NCBI RefSeq assembly: GCF_014203735.1
Contig: NZ_JACHJQ010000002.1
Span: 434,001 to 498,000 of the forward strand
Length of the DNA: 64,000 nucleotides
DNA from: Actinophytocola algeriensis
Lineage (GTDB): Bacteria; Actinomycetota; Actinomycetes; Mycobacteriales; Pseudonocardiaceae
Reading direction: 5' to 3'
The notes under the pieces: generated by a model
Seen by the model: only the letters and a program-made list of their open reading frames with translations
Databases searched by the model: none
Told to the model about the DNA's origin: nothing
Translations under genes and position numbers: made by a program
Shown: positions 17,963-26,626 of the stretch, piece by piece
Layout of the letters: the number at the start of each line of letters is the position of its first letter
Position numbering within the stretch: position 1 is the first letter of the stretch

Positions 17963-19312
17963 ATGAGGTCCCCGATTCTCGTCGCGGCCGCACTGGCGGC
18001 CGCGACCGTCCTCACCGCCTGCGGCTCCGACGACGCCGGTGACGGCAAGACCGTCGTGAAGATCGCCATCGACCCCGGCCTCGAACAGGGTGCGGTCGAC
18101 GCCTACAACGAGCGCGTCGCCCAGTTCGAGAAGGCGCACCCCGACATCGACCTGCGGCCGCAGGAGTACAACTGGGAGGCGACCACTTTCACCGCCCAGC
18201 TCGCGGGCGGCACGCTGCCGGACGTGTTCACCGTCCCGTTCACCGACGGGCGCGGGCTGATCGAGCGCAAGCAGGTCGCGGACATCTCCGGCCTGGTCGC
18301 GGAACTGCCGTACGCCAAGGACTTCAACCCGAACGTCGCCGACGCGGGGAAGGCGGCGGACGGGAAGACGCAGGCCGTGCCGATCGCCGCGTACGGTCAG
18401 GCGCTGCACTACAACCGCACGCTGTTCACCCAGGCCGGACTCGACCCGGACGACCCACCGTCCACGTGGGACGAGGTGCGGTCGGCGGCCAGGCAGATCG
18501 CGCGGCGCACCGGGCAGGCCGGGTACGCGCAGATGACGAAGGACAACACCGGTGGGTGGATACTGACCACGCTGGACTACGCGTACGGCGGCCGCACCGA
18601 GAAGATCTCCGGCGACAGGGCCGAGTCCACCCTGGACACACCGGAGATGCGGGCCGTGCTGCAGGACCTGCACGACATGCGGTGGACCGACAACAGCATG
18701 GGCGCGAACTTCCTGTACGACTGGGGCACCATCAACCAGGACTTCGCGGCAGGCCGCATCGGCATGTACGTGTCCGGTGGCGGCAACTACGGCCAGCTCC
18801 TCACACAGAACGCGGTCAAGCCCGCCGACTACGGCGTGACCGTCCTGCCCCTCGCGGACGACGAGGACGCCGGTGTGCTCGGCGGCGGCACGCTGGCCGT
18901 GGTGAGCGCGAACGCCGACGACGCGGTCAAGGCGGCCGGGGTGAAGTGGATCGACTTCTACTACATGGCGAAGCTGACCGTGCAGGACGCGGCCGTGCTC
19001 GACGCGAAGACCCTCGCCGAGTCGGACGCGCCGGTCGGCGCGCCGCAGCTGCCGGTGTTCGACAAGGCCACCTACGACGAGATGCTCGGGTGGACGGCCG
19101 AGTACGTGAACGTGCCGCTGGAGCAGATGACGCCGTACACGGACAACATGTTCGACCAGCCGCTGCTGACCGAGCCGACCCGGTCCACGCAGGAGGTCTA
19201 CGGGCTGCTCGACCCGGTCGTGCAGTCGGTGCTGACCGACCGGGGCGCCGACATCGGCGCATTGCTCGAGCAGGCGCAGGCCGACGCGCAGGCCCTGCTC
19301 GACCGGAACTGA
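17963..19312 (+). CDS. Sugar ABC transporter substrate-binding lipoprotein
   Basis: The product has 449 residues with a lipoprotein signal (VLTAC, Cys20) and an extracellular solute-binding protein family 1 fold. A good Shine-Dalgarno (AAAGGGAG) precedes the ATG, 21 bases after the GH13 stop. The protein would sit on the outer face of the membrane and hand oligosaccharides to the two permeases encoded next. No ATPase gene accompanies the operon. In actinomycetes, transporters of this class commonly share a distant multipurpose ATPase such as MsiK, so its absence is expected. The ligand is likely an alpha-gluco-oligosaccharide given the enzymes around it. Confidence 0.9.
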   Translation: MRSPILVAAALAAATVLTACGSDDAGDGKTVVKIAIDPGLEQGAVDAYNERVAQFEKAHPDIDLRPQEYNWEATTFTAQLAGGTLPDVFTVPFTDGRGLIERKQVADISGLVAELPYAKDFNPNVADAGKAADGKTQAVPIAAYGQALHYNRTLFTQAGLDPDDPPSTWDEVRSAARQIARRTGQAGYAQMTKDNTGGWILTTLDYAYGGRTEKISGDRAESTLDTPEMRAVLQDLHDMRWTDNSMGANFLYDWGTINQDFAAGRIGMYVSGGGNYGQLLTQNAVKPADYGVTVLPLADDEDAGVLGGGTLAVVSANADDAVKAAGVKWIDFYYMAKLTVQDAAVLDAKTLAESDAPVGAPQLPVFDKATYDEMLGWTAEYVNVPLEQMTPYTDNMFDQPLLTEPTRSTQEVYGLLDPVVQSVLTDRGADIGALLEQAQADAQALLDRN

Positions 19313-19316
19313 CCCC

Positions 19317-20261
19317 ATGATCCTCGACACCCGGCCCGCCGCTCCGGCCCACGTGCCGCGCGCACGCCCGCGGCGCGGCCCGCGCATCCGGGGCGGCGGC
19401 CTCGCCTCGCTCGTGTTCCTGCTGCCGATGCTCGTCGTGTTCACCGTGTTCTCATGGCTGCCGATCGGGCAGGCCGTGGTGATGTCGTTCCAGCAGACGA
19501 ACCTGGTGAGCGACGCGACCTTCGTGGGGCTGGAGAACTTCCGCACCGTCCTCTCCGATCCTCTCCTGTGGACGGCCGTGGAGAACACGCTGTGGTTCGC
19601 GTTCCTCGCGCTGCTGTTCGGCTACCCGGTCCCGCTCGTGGCCGCCGTGCTGATGAGCGAGGTGCGGCGGTTCCGAGGGCTGTACGGCGCGCTCGCGTAC
19701 CTTCCGGTGGTCGTGCCGCCGGTGGTGGCGGTGCTGCTGTGGAAGTTCTTCTACGACGCGAGCCCGACCGGCGTGTTCAACACGTTGCTCGGCTACGTCG
19801 GTGTGGACGCGCTGCCGTGGCTGCAGGACGCGGACCTGGCGATGCCCGCGCTGGTGCTCGAGGCGACGTGGGCCGCGGCGGGCGGCACGATCATCATCTA
19901 CCTGGCCGCGCTGACCGGCGTCGCACCGGAGCTGTACGAGGCCGCGGAGATCGACGGCGCGGGCGTGTGGCGCAAGGTCTGGCACGTGACGCTCCCCCGC
20001 CTGCGCGGTGTCCTGCTGGTCACGTTCATCCTGCAGATCATCGGGACCGCACAGGTGTTCCTGGAGCCGTTCCTGTTCACCGGCGGAGGCCCGGCGAACT
20101 CGACGACGACGATCCTGCTGCTGATCTACGACTACGCGTTCGCCAACAGCCTCGGCGGCGACTACGGCGCGGCGACCGCGCTGTCGCTGATGCTGGCGGC
20201 GGTGCTCGCGGTGTTCTCGGCGGTGTACTTCCGGCTGACGCGTGGCTGGGGCACCTCATGA
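19317..20261 (+). CDS. Sugar ABC transporter permease (MalF type)
   Basis: The protein has 314 residues with a basic N-terminal segment, then about six membrane helices. A binding-protein-dependent transport EAA loop (EAAEIDGAGVWRKVWHVTLP) contacts the ATPase. It begins four bases after the stop of the binding protein, and its own stop overlaps the next start as ATGA, so the subunits are translated together. It forms the membrane channel with the following permease. Confidence 0.9.
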   Translation: MILDTRPAAPAHVPRARPRRGPRIRGGGLASLVFLLPMLVVFTVFSWLPIGQAVVMSFQQTNLVSDATFVGLENFRTVLSDPLLWTAVENTLWFAFLALLFGYPVPLVAAVLMSEVRRFRGLYGALAYLPVVVPPVVAVLLWKFFYDASPTGVFNTLLGYVGVDALPWLQDADLAMPALVLEATWAAAGGTIIIYLAALTGVAPELYEAAEIDGAGVWRKVWHVTLPRLRGVLLVTFILQIIGTAQVFLEPFLFTGGGPANSTTTILLLIYDYAFANSLGGDYGAATALSLMLAAVLAVFSAVYFRLTRGWGTS

Positions 20262-21118
20262 GCCGCGGGATTCTCGCTCCGTCGGACTGGCGGCGGCCGT
20301 CGGTGCGGCGCACCGCCCGGGTGGTGCACGGTGTGTTGCTCGTGGCGCTGTTCTGCGTCGGGCTCGGGCCGATGCTGTGGCTCGCGAAGGCGGCCGTGAC
20401 GCCGACGCAGGACACGCTGCGTGAGCCGCTGTCCCTGTGGCCGGGCGGGTTCGACTTCGCGAACCTCGCGACCGCGTGGACGCGGGTGGAGATCGACAAG
20501 TACTTCGTGAACACGGTCGTCGTCGCGGCGGGCGCCTGGCTGGTGCAGCTGCTCGTGGCGACCACCGCCGGGTACGCGCTGTCGGTGCTGCGGCCGAAGT
20601 ACCGCAAGGTGCTGACGGGTGTGGTGCTGGCAACGCTGTTCGTGCCCGGGGTCGTGCTGCTGGTGCCGCTGTACCTGACCGTGGTGGACGCCGGCATGGT
20701 CAACACGTTCTGGGCGGTGTGGCTGCCCGCGGGCGCGAACGCGTTCAACATCCTGCTGGTGCAACGGTTCTTCGACGGTCTGCCCCGCGAGGTGTTCGAA
20801 GCGGCCAGAGTGGACGGTGCCGGGCCGTACCGGCTGTTCTGGTCGGTGGTGCTGCCGATGTCCCGGCCGATACTCGGGGTGGTGTCGGTGTTCGCGGTGG
20901 TCGCCGCGTGGAAGGACTTCCTCTGGCCACTGCTCGTGCTGCCCGACCCCGACCTCCAGCCGCTGTCCGTGCGGCTGCCCGCGCTCCAGCAGTACGTCGA
21001 ACTGGACGTGTTCCTCGCCGCCCTGGCGATCTCGACTGTCATCCCGGTGGCCCTGTTCCTCGTGTTCCAGCGCCTCTTCCTGAAGGGGGACGCGCTGAGC
21101 GGCGCGGTGAAGGGCTGA
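20258..21118 (+). CDS. Sugar ABC transporter permease (MalG type)
   Basis: This second permease of 286 residues starts at the ATG of an ATGA overlap. It has about six helices and the EAA loop EAARVDGAGPYRLFWSVVLP. It ends about 29 bases before the GH87 gene. With the preceding permease and binding lipoprotein it makes a complete importer except for the ATPase. Confidence 0.9.
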   Translation: MSRGILAPSDWRRPSVRRTARVVHGVLLVALFCVGLGPMLWLAKAAVTPTQDTLREPLSLWPGGFDFANLATAWTRVEIDKYFVNTVVVAAGAWLVQLLVATTAGYALSVLRPKYRKVLTGVVLATLFVPGVVLLVPLYLTVVDAGMVNTFWAVWLPAGANAFNILLVQRFFDGLPREVFEAARVDGAGPYRLFWSVVLPMSRPILGVVSVFAVVAAWKDFLWPLLVLPDPDLQPLSVRLPALQQYVELDVFLAALAISTVIPVALFLVFQRLFLKGDALSGAVKG

Positions 21119-21147
21119 AACCCTGCAAACCGGAAGGTGGAACAACG

Positions 21148-24006
21148 ATGTTTCGCACACTGTCCGTGGTCGCGCTCGCCGTGGCCCTCCTCGGCGTCGT
21201 GCCACCCGGCGCGTCCGCCGCGCCGCTGACCCTGGAGGCGGAGTCGGCGTCGCTGACCGGCGGCGCGGTCGCCGAGTCCGAACACGCCGGGTACTCCGGA
21301 GCGGGTTACGTCGGCGGCTTCACCGACACCAACAAGGGCCGCGCCGCCGTCACGTTCACCGTCACCGCGCCCGGCGCGCAGACCCTCGCGCTGCGGTACG
21401 CCAACGGCACCGGCTCGACCATGACGCTGTCGCTCTACGTCGGCACACAACGGGTCCAGCAGGTGGCGCTGCCGTCGACCGGGTCGTGGACGTCGTGGGG
21501 CACGGCCTCCACGACCGTCGCGCTTCCCACGGGGAGCACCGGTGTGGCCTACCGCTTCGACTCCGCCGACTCCGGCAACGTCAACCTCGACCGGCTCACC
21601 GTGACCGGCGGCACGCCGGCCGAACCCGGCACGTTCGAAGCCGAGACCGCGGCACTGGCGGGCGGGGCGGTCGCCGAGTCCGAACACGCCGGGTACTCCG
21701 GCACCGGCTACGTCGGCGGCCTCACCGACACCAACAAAGGCCGCGCCGCCGTCACGTTCACCGTCACCGCGCCCGGCGCGCAGACCCTCACACTGCGGTA
21801 CGCCAACGGCACCGGCTCGACCATGACCCTGTCGCTCTACGTCGGCGCACAACGCCTCCAGCAGGTGGCGCTGCCCGCCACCGGCGGCTGGGCCACCTGG
21901 GGCACCGCGACCAGTACGGTCACCCTGCCGTCCGGTGCGAGCGGCGTCGGCTACCGGTTCGACACAACAGACTCCGGCAACGTGAACCTCGACCGGCTCA
22001 CCGTCACCGGCAGCACACCCGTGACGTGCGACAGCGGCACGTGCTTCGAGGCCGAGACCGGCCACCTCGCGGGTGGCACGACCCGCGCCACCGGCACGAC
22101 CGGGTTCTCCGGCACCGGCTACGCCACCGGGTTCACCTCCGACACAGCCCGGCTCGTCATCCCCGTCGGTGTCGCGGCGAGCACGGGGCAGACACTCACG
22201 ATCCGCTACACCGCCACGCAGAACCAGGCGTTCGTGGTCACCGGCAACGGGTTGCGGCTCGGCCAGGTCACGCTCACGGCGAGCAGTGGCTGGGCCAACG
22301 CCACCCTTCCGGTGACGCTCCCCGCGGGACTCGGCAGCATCGGCCTGTCGCGGGCGCCGGGCCGCGGCGGCACCGCGTCCGTCGACCGCATCGCGCTGTC
22401 GGGCGGGAAGGCGCTCGCCGCGCGCGGCGCGACCGTGCCCTACACCGAGTACGAGGCGGAGAACGCCGCCACCAACGGCAGTGTCTTCGGCCCCGACCGC
22501 ACGTTCCGCACCGTGCCCGCCGAGGCGTCCGGCCGCCGCGGGGTGCGGCTGCAGAACACCGGCAGCTACGTCGAGTTCACCCTCACCCAGCCTGCCAACT
22601 CGCTCGTGGTCCGTGCGTCCATCCCGGACTCCGCGGACGGCGGGGGGACCACCGCACCGATCGGCGTGTACGTGGGCGGCACCAAGGTCCGCGACCTGAC
22701 GCTGTCCAGTGTGTACAGCTGGGTGTACGGCGCCTACCCGTACACCAACAACCCCGGCGAAGGCGGCGCGCAGCGGTTCTTCGGCGAGGCACGCACCCGG
22801 CTCGACGCGCTGCCCGCCGGCACGAAACTGCGGCTGCAGAAGGACTCCCCGGCCGCCGCGTACATCGACGTCGACCTCATCGACACCGAGAACGTCGGCG
22901 CGGCGCTCGCCATGCCGGCCGGCTACGTGAACGTCACCCAGCACGGTGCGACCCCCGACGACGACACCGACGACACGGCCGCGATCCGCGCGGCGGTCGC
23001 GGCGGCGCGGTCGGCGGGCACCGGCGTGTGGGTCCCGGCGGGCCGGTTCGTGATGGCCGACCGGGTCGACGTCCACGGCGTGGCCGTCCGCGGCGCGGGC
23101 CCGTGGTATTCGGTCCTCAAGGGACGGTCCGGCAAGGGCGGGTTCTTCGCGACGGGCAGCGATGTCACCATCGCCGACCTGATGATCGACGGTGACGTCC
23201 GCTACCGCGACGACGCGAACTTCCACGCCGCGCTCGAGGGTGACTTCGGCACCGGCTCGCTGATCCAGAACGTGTGGATCGAGCACACCAAGGTCGGTCT
23301 GTGGGCGGACAACGGCACCGACGGCCTGCTCGCGCTGGGCCTGCGGATCCGCAACACGTTCGCCGACGGCGTGAACTTCCACGGCAACGTGCGCGACACG
23401 AGCGTGCGGCAGAGCGCCGTCCGCAACACCGGCGACGACGCACTGGCCATGTGGTCCGACGGGTCACCCGTGACCCGCGGCGCGTTCACGTTCAACACGG
23501 TGCAGATCCCCATGCTGGGCAACGGGATCGGCATCTACGGCGGTACCGCCAACCGGGCCGAGGACAACGTCATCAGCGACACCCTGACCGCGTCCGCCGG
23601 GATCGCGGTCGGCACCCGGTTCAACCCGGTGCCGCTGTCCGGGGAGACGCTGGTGCAACGCAACACGCTGGTCCGCACCGGCGGTCTGGAGCCGAACTGG
23701 AACTCCCAGCTCGGCGCGCTGTGGCTGTTCGCCGACACGGCCGACATCACCGCGCCGGTGACGGTCCGGGACGTCGAGATCCGCGACAGCACGTACGCGG
23801 GCATCCTCATGACCTGGCAGCGCCGCATCGAGAACGCGACGTTCGAGCGCGTCACCGTGACAGGCACCGGCACGTACGGCATCGAGGTCAACGCGACCGG
23901 CAACGCGACGTTCTCGTACACCGCGGTGTCCGGCGCGCCGTCCGGTGGGCTGTCCGTGTCACCGGGCTTCACGGTGAACCGCGGGCCCGGGAACAGCGGG
24001 TTCTGA
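21148..24006 (+). CDS. Secreted GH87-type alpha-1,3-glucanase (mycodextranase) with CBM6/35-like modules
   Basis: The ATG at 21148 follows GGAAGGTGG and starts a signal peptide ending near ASA-AP (residue 26). Three CBM6/CBM35-like jelly-roll modules follow (about 29-155, 163-289, 300-420). The first two are nearly identical and each ends DSGNVNLDRLTVTG. A further CBM-like segment lies near 430-590. The C-terminal right-handed beta-helix (about 590-952) has the GH87 signature region FADGVNFHG and RNTGDDALAMWSD, where the Asp pair corresponds to catalytic residues in this family. GH87 enzymes cleave alpha-1,3-glucan or nigeran of fungal walls and dental mutan. Position at the end of the importer operon links it to scavenging of fungal alpha-glucan. 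The family call is good; linkage is inferred from the family. Confidence 0.8.
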   Translation: MFRTLSVVALAVALLGVVPPGASAAPLTLEAESASLTGGAVAESEHAGYSGAGYVGGFTDTNKGRAAVTFTVTAPGAQTLALRYANGTGSTMTLSLYVGTQRVQQVALPSTGSWTSWGTASTTVALPTGSTGVAYRFDSADSGNVNLDRLTVTGGTPAEPGTFEAETAALAGGAVAESEHAGYSGTGYVGGLTDTNKGRAAVTFTVTAPGAQTLTLRYANGTGSTMTLSLYVGAQRLQQVALPATGGWATWGTATSTVTLPSGASGVGYRFDTTDSGNVNLDRLTVTGSTPVTCDSGTCFEAETGHLAGGTTRATGTTGFSGTGYATGFTSDTARLVIPVGVAASTGQTLTIRYTATQNQAFVVTGNGLRLGQVTLTASSGWANATLPVTLPAGLGSIGLSRAPGRGGTASVDRIALSGGKALAARGATVPYTEYEAENAATNGSVFGPDRTFRTVPAEASGRRGVRLQNTGSYVEFTLTQPANSLVVRASIPDSADGGGTTAPIGVYVGGTKVRDLTLSSVYSWVYGAYPYTNNPGEGGAQRFFGEARTRLDALPAGTKLRLQKDSPAAAYIDVDLIDTENVGAALAMPAGYVNVTQHGATPDDDTDDTAAIRAAVAAARSAGTGVWVPAGRFVMADRVDVHGVAVRGAGPWYSVLKGRSGKGGFFATGSDVTIADLMIDGDVRYRDDANFHAALEGDFGTGSLIQNVWIEHTKVGLWADNGTDGLLALGLRIRNTFADGVNFHGNVRDTSVRQSAVRNTGDDALAMWSDGSPVTRGAFTFNTVQIPMLGNGIGIYGGTANRAEDNVISDTLTASAGIAVGTRFNPVPLSGETLVQRNTLVRTGGLEPNWNSQLGALWLFADTADITAPVTVRDVEIRDSTYAGILMTWQRRIENATFERVTVTGTGTYGIEVNATGNATFSYTAVSGAPSGGLSVSPGFTVNRGPGNSGF
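21232..22014 (+). repeat. Tandem duplication encoding two near-identical CBMs
   Basis: Two direct copies of about 381 bp (21232-21612 and 21634-22014, period 402) encode the first two carbohydrate-binding modules of the GH87 protein. Long stretches are identical at the DNA level. A third, diverged copy starts at 22045. The pattern indicates recent duplication or gene conversion. Confidence 0.75.
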
Positions 24007-24021
24007 CCACTCTCGCCAATT

Positions 24022-24032
24022 CGAAAGTTTCG
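24022..24032. promoter_or_regulatory. CGAAA-N-TTTCG palindrome, upstream box of the GH10 gene
   Basis: CGAAAGTTTCG is a perfect palindrome around a central base. It matches the CGAA-N-TTCG boxes reported upstream of Streptomyces xylanase genes, where LacI-type xylan regulators bind. It lies just upstream of the predicted promoter, paired with a second box 96 bases downstream. Confidence 0.7.
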
Positions 24033-24062
24033 GTGACACCGCAACAAGAATTCCCTGCCTGC

Positions 24063-24091
24063 TTGACGGACTCGTTGGCGCGCCTTAACGT
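24063..24091 (+). promoter_or_regulatory. Predicted promoter of the GH10 xylanase gene
   Basis: TTGACG (24063-24068) and TAACGT (24086-24091) are separated by 17 bases, close to the housekeeping consensus. The promoter lies between the two CGAAA-N-TTTCG palindromes, so a repressor bound to both could loop or block it. Confidence 0.65.
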
Positions 24092-24117
24092 TTCTTCTCG
24101 CGATACCGACAATTCGC

Positions 24118-24128
24118 CGAAACTTTCG
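24118..24128. promoter_or_regulatory. CGAAA-N-TTTCG palindrome, downstream box of the GH10 gene
   Basis: CGAAACTTTCG is a perfect palindrome around a central base, inside the predicted 5' leader, 30 bases before the xylanase start. It is the partner of the box at 24022 and identical to two boxes before the GH115 gene. Confidence 0.72.
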
Positions 24129-24158
24129 AACTCGCCGCCGTCGTCGAGGAGCGTCGCC

Positions 24159-25241
24159 ATGAAGGTGTCCCGTATCGCTGCGGCCGGCCTCCTCGCCGCG
24201 GCATCGCTCTACTCCGTTCTCCCGGCCGCCGGCTCACCCGCTCCGGCGGCCGGGTCCCTCTCCCCCGACCGGCCACTGCGTGAGCTGGCAGGCAGGCAGC
24301 TCCTGATCGGCACCGCCGTCGACCACGCCGCGTACACCTCGGACGCGACCTACCGCGACCGGGTCGGCACCGAGTTCGACTCGATCACGGCCGAGAACGC
24401 GATGAAGTGGGAGGTCGTCGAGCCGGTCCGCGGTGAGCTCGACTTCTCCGCCGCCGACGAGCTGGTGGCCGCGGCGAAGCGCAACGGGCAGCAGGTGCGC
24501 GGGCACACCCTGGTGTGGCACAACCAGCTGCCCGCGTGGCTGACGCAGGGCGTCGAGTCGGGCGACATCGACGCGACCGAGCTGCGGTCGATCCTGCGCA
24601 GGCACATCATCGACGAGGTCAGCCACTTCCGCGGCCGGATCTACCAGTGGGACGTGGCGAACGAGGTCATCGACGACAACGGTCAGCTGCGGGACACGAT
24701 CTGGCTGCGCGAGCTGGGGCCGGGGTACATCGCGGACGCGTTCCGCTGGGCGCACCAGGCCGACCCGCGCGCGAAGCTGTTCCTCAACGACTACAACGTC
24801 GAGGGCCTCAGCCCGAAGAGCGACGCGTACCTCGCGCTGGCGAAAGAGCTGAAGGCGCAACGGGTGCCGGTCCACGGCTTCGGCGCACAGGGCCACTACG
24901 GCGTGCAGTACGGCTTCCACAGCGCGTCGGAGGTGGCGGCGAACTTCGCCCGGTTCGAGAAGCTGGGCCTGGAGACCGCCGTGACCGAGGTGGACGTCCG
25001 CATGATCATGCCGGCGGACAACGTGAAGCTGCAGGCCCAGGCGCAGGGGTACAGCGTGCTGCTGCAGGGCTGCCTGCTCGCGCGGAGGTGCAACTCGTTC
25101 ACCGTGTGGGGCTTCACGGACAAGTACTCGTGGGTCCCTGGTTGGTTCGAGGGCGAAGGCGCGGCGAACCTGCTGGACGAGAACTTCGCCGCGAAACCCG
25201 CCTACCGCGAACTGCAGGCGATCCTGGCCCTGGCTCGGTAG
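24159..25241 (+). CDS. Secreted GH10 endo-beta-1,4-xylanase
   Basis: The ATG at 24159 has GAGGAG eight bases upstream. The product has 360 residues with a signal peptide ending near AAG-SPA. A single GH10 barrel fills the rest. Its motifs include ENAMKWE, GHTLVWHNQLPAW, WDVANEV with acid/base Glu169, and TEVDVRM with nucleophile Glu277. No carbohydrate-binding module is attached, so it is a compact catalytic-only xylanase. It is monocistronic, has its own promoter and is flanked by two palindromic boxes shared with the GH115 glucuronidase gene at 54672. The two enzymes would act in sequence on glucuronoxylan. Very confident of family. Confidence 0.93.
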   Translation: MKVSRIAAAGLLAAASLYSVLPAAGSPAPAAGSLSPDRPLRELAGRQLLIGTAVDHAAYTSDATYRDRVGTEFDSITAENAMKWEVVEPVRGELDFSAADELVAAAKRNGQQVRGHTLVWHNQLPAWLTQGVESGDIDATELRSILRRHIIDEVSHFRGRIYQWDVANEVIDDNGQLRDTIWLRELGPGYIADAFRWAHQADPRAKLFLNDYNVEGLSPKSDAYLALAKELKAQRVPVHGFGAQGHYGVQYGFHSASEVAANFARFEKLGLETAVTEVDVRMIMPADNVKLQAQAQGYSVLLQGCLLARRCNSFTVWGFTDKYSWVPGWFEGEGAANLLDENFAAKPAYRELQAILALAR

Positions 25242-25268
25242 CTCCAGAGACGCCCGCCGCAGGCCCTC

Positions 25269-25628
25269 TCAGTCCCCCGCCGCCGTGTCGATCACATCGG
25301 CCAGCACGGCGCGGGAGCGAACCAGGTCACCGATCATGCGGTCGATGCGGTCCCGTTCGGTGGTCAGCTCGGCGACCAGCTGCTCGTCGGCCTGCTCGGA
25401 CGGACCGCCGTCCACGTCCCGCATGCAGGGCAGGATCTGGGCGATCTTCTTGCTGTGCAGCCCCGCCGCGAACAGCTCCTGGATGCGGATCACCCGGTCG
25501 ACCGCCATCTCGGGGTAGTCGCGGTGGCCGCCGGACGTGCGGGTCGGCACCAGGAGCGCCTGCTCTTCGTAGTACCGCAGCGAACGCACACTCACCCCGG
25601 TGCGGTCGGCCAGCTCCCCGATGCGCAT
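25269..25628 (-). CDS. MerR-family transcriptional regulator
   Basis: The ATG at 25628 has TAGGAG at five-base spacing, giving 119 residues. The N-terminal winged helix (MRIGELADRTGVSVRSLRYYEEQ) is typical MerR, followed by a long dimerisation helix. A single Cys in LPCMRD is the only conspicuous thiol, so the metal and redox signatures of MerR or SoxR are absent and the signal is unknown. It is divergent from the GAF-protein gene, and an inverted repeat lies just upstream. It may control both. The family is secure. Confidence 0.88.
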   Translation of the reverse strand: MRIGELADRTGVSVRSLRYYEEQALLVPTRTSGGHRDYPEMAVDRVIRIQELFAAGLHSKKIAQILPCMRDVDGGPSEQADEQLVAELTTERDRIDRMIGDLVRSRAVLADVIDTAAGD

Positions 25629-25647
25629 CCCGTCTCCTACCCTGAAC

Positions 25648-25663
25648 CTGACGTGGATGTCAG
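25648..25663. promoter_or_regulatory. Inverted repeat in the MerR promoter region
   Basis: CTGAC and GTCAG flank a six-base GTGGAT spacer, 20 bases upstream of the MerR start. MerR proteins bind such dyads between -35 and -10 elements. It is a candidate autoregulatory site. Confidence 0.5.
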
Positions 25664-25699
25664 ATTCTACGGGACGTCGCCGGGGCGGGCTGGACGCCG

Positions 25700-26461
25700 G
25701 TGCGCGCCGAGGACGACCATGTGGTCGTGTCTGACGCCGACCTGGTACGACTGCGCGCACTCCGGCAGGACGCCGCGATGAAGCGGCATGAGGCCGTGCG
25801 ACAACGCGAACGGATGGTCGCCGGGCAGCAGCAGTTGCTCATCGACACCGAGATCCGCACCACCCGCCAGGCACTTCTGCGCGGCGCACGCCGCCGCGGC
25901 GGCAGCTCGGCCGCCGTGTTGTTCGACAGCGAGTTCCTCACCGTCGCCGACCCGACCTCGCTCACCCAGGCCGTCGTGGCCGCCGCCCTGACCGTCGCCG
26001 ACTCCTGTGACCTGCAGCTACTCGACCCGCACGACAACAGCCTGCGCATCACGGCCCACCACGGGTTCACCCCCGCCTTCCTGCGCTTCTTCGCCCACGT
26101 GGGGCCCACCACCCCGTCGGCCTGCGGCAGGGCCCTGTCCACCGGACGGCCGGCGCTGGTCGAGGACGTCGCACACAGCCCGATCTTCACCGGACGCCCC
26201 ACCCTGGAAGCCATGATGGACGTCGGCACCCGCGCCGTGGCCTCCTACCCGCTGCACGCCACCGACGGCACGGTGCTGGGCGTGTTGTCGTTGCACCACC
26301 GGCGCCCGCACCCACCACGCGACGACTGCGTCCTGGTCGCACGCGGTGCCGCGCTGGCCTTGACCCAACTGTCGTCGCCGTTCTCGGCCGCGGGCGCGCA
26401 CGAAACGACTCGTCGCCGCGCCGTTCTCCCGCGGCGAGGAGACGTTGCCGACCCCGCGTAG
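25700..26461 (+). CDS. GAF-domain sensor protein
   Basis: The protein is about 253 residues. An N-terminal basic, charged helix (Arg/Gln-rich, about 1-65) precedes a GAF domain (about 75-230) with DLQLLDP, GPTTPSACGRAL, DVAHSPIFTGRP and TDGTVLGVLSLHHRRP. GAF domains bind small ligands or signal through dimerisation. Neither an ANTAR output nor a kinase domain follows, so it is a stand-alone sensor or partner. The start is uncertain: GTG at 25700 is used, with GTG at 25721 or 25727 as alternatives and no clear ribosome-binding site. It diverges from the MerR gene. Confidence 0.7.
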   Translation: MRAEDDHVVVSDADLVRLRALRQDAAMKRHEAVRQRERMVAGQQQLLIDTEIRTTRQALLRGARRRGGSSAAVLFDSEFLTVADPTSLTQAVVAAALTVADSCDLQLLDPHDNSLRITAHHGFTPAFLRFFAHVGPTTPSACGRALSTGRPALVEDVAHSPIFTGRPTLEAMMDVGTRAVASYPLHATDGTVLGVLSLHHRRPHPPRDDCVLVARGAALALTQLSSPFSAAGAHETTRRRAVLPRRGDVADPA

Positions 26462-26626
26462 GGCCGATGTCCGGCGGTTGCGTCATTCGCCCGCTTCGCC
26501 GTCTTCCACCAGATCCGGTGTGGTGGCGGTGCGCGGGCGTTGCCGTCCACCGCGTTGTCGCGGCGTCGCTCGCGACCGGTCTCAAGACGCACCCGATAGC
26601 CTGCGGACGTCTGGAGGGAGCGTGTC

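Noticed and set aside
16286-19588. A very long minus-strand open frame (about 1100 codons) opposite the GH13 and binding-protein genes
   Set aside because: It lies antisense to genes with full GH13 and lipoprotein motifs; its translation is Arg/Val/Gly-rich without domains. Long shadow frames are normal in high-GC DNA.
20077-23382. A minus-strand open frame of about 1100 codons opposite the MalG-type permease and GH87 genes
   Set aside because: Repetitive Val/Gly/Arg translation mirrors the tandem CBM repeats on the other strand; no start context and no domain.
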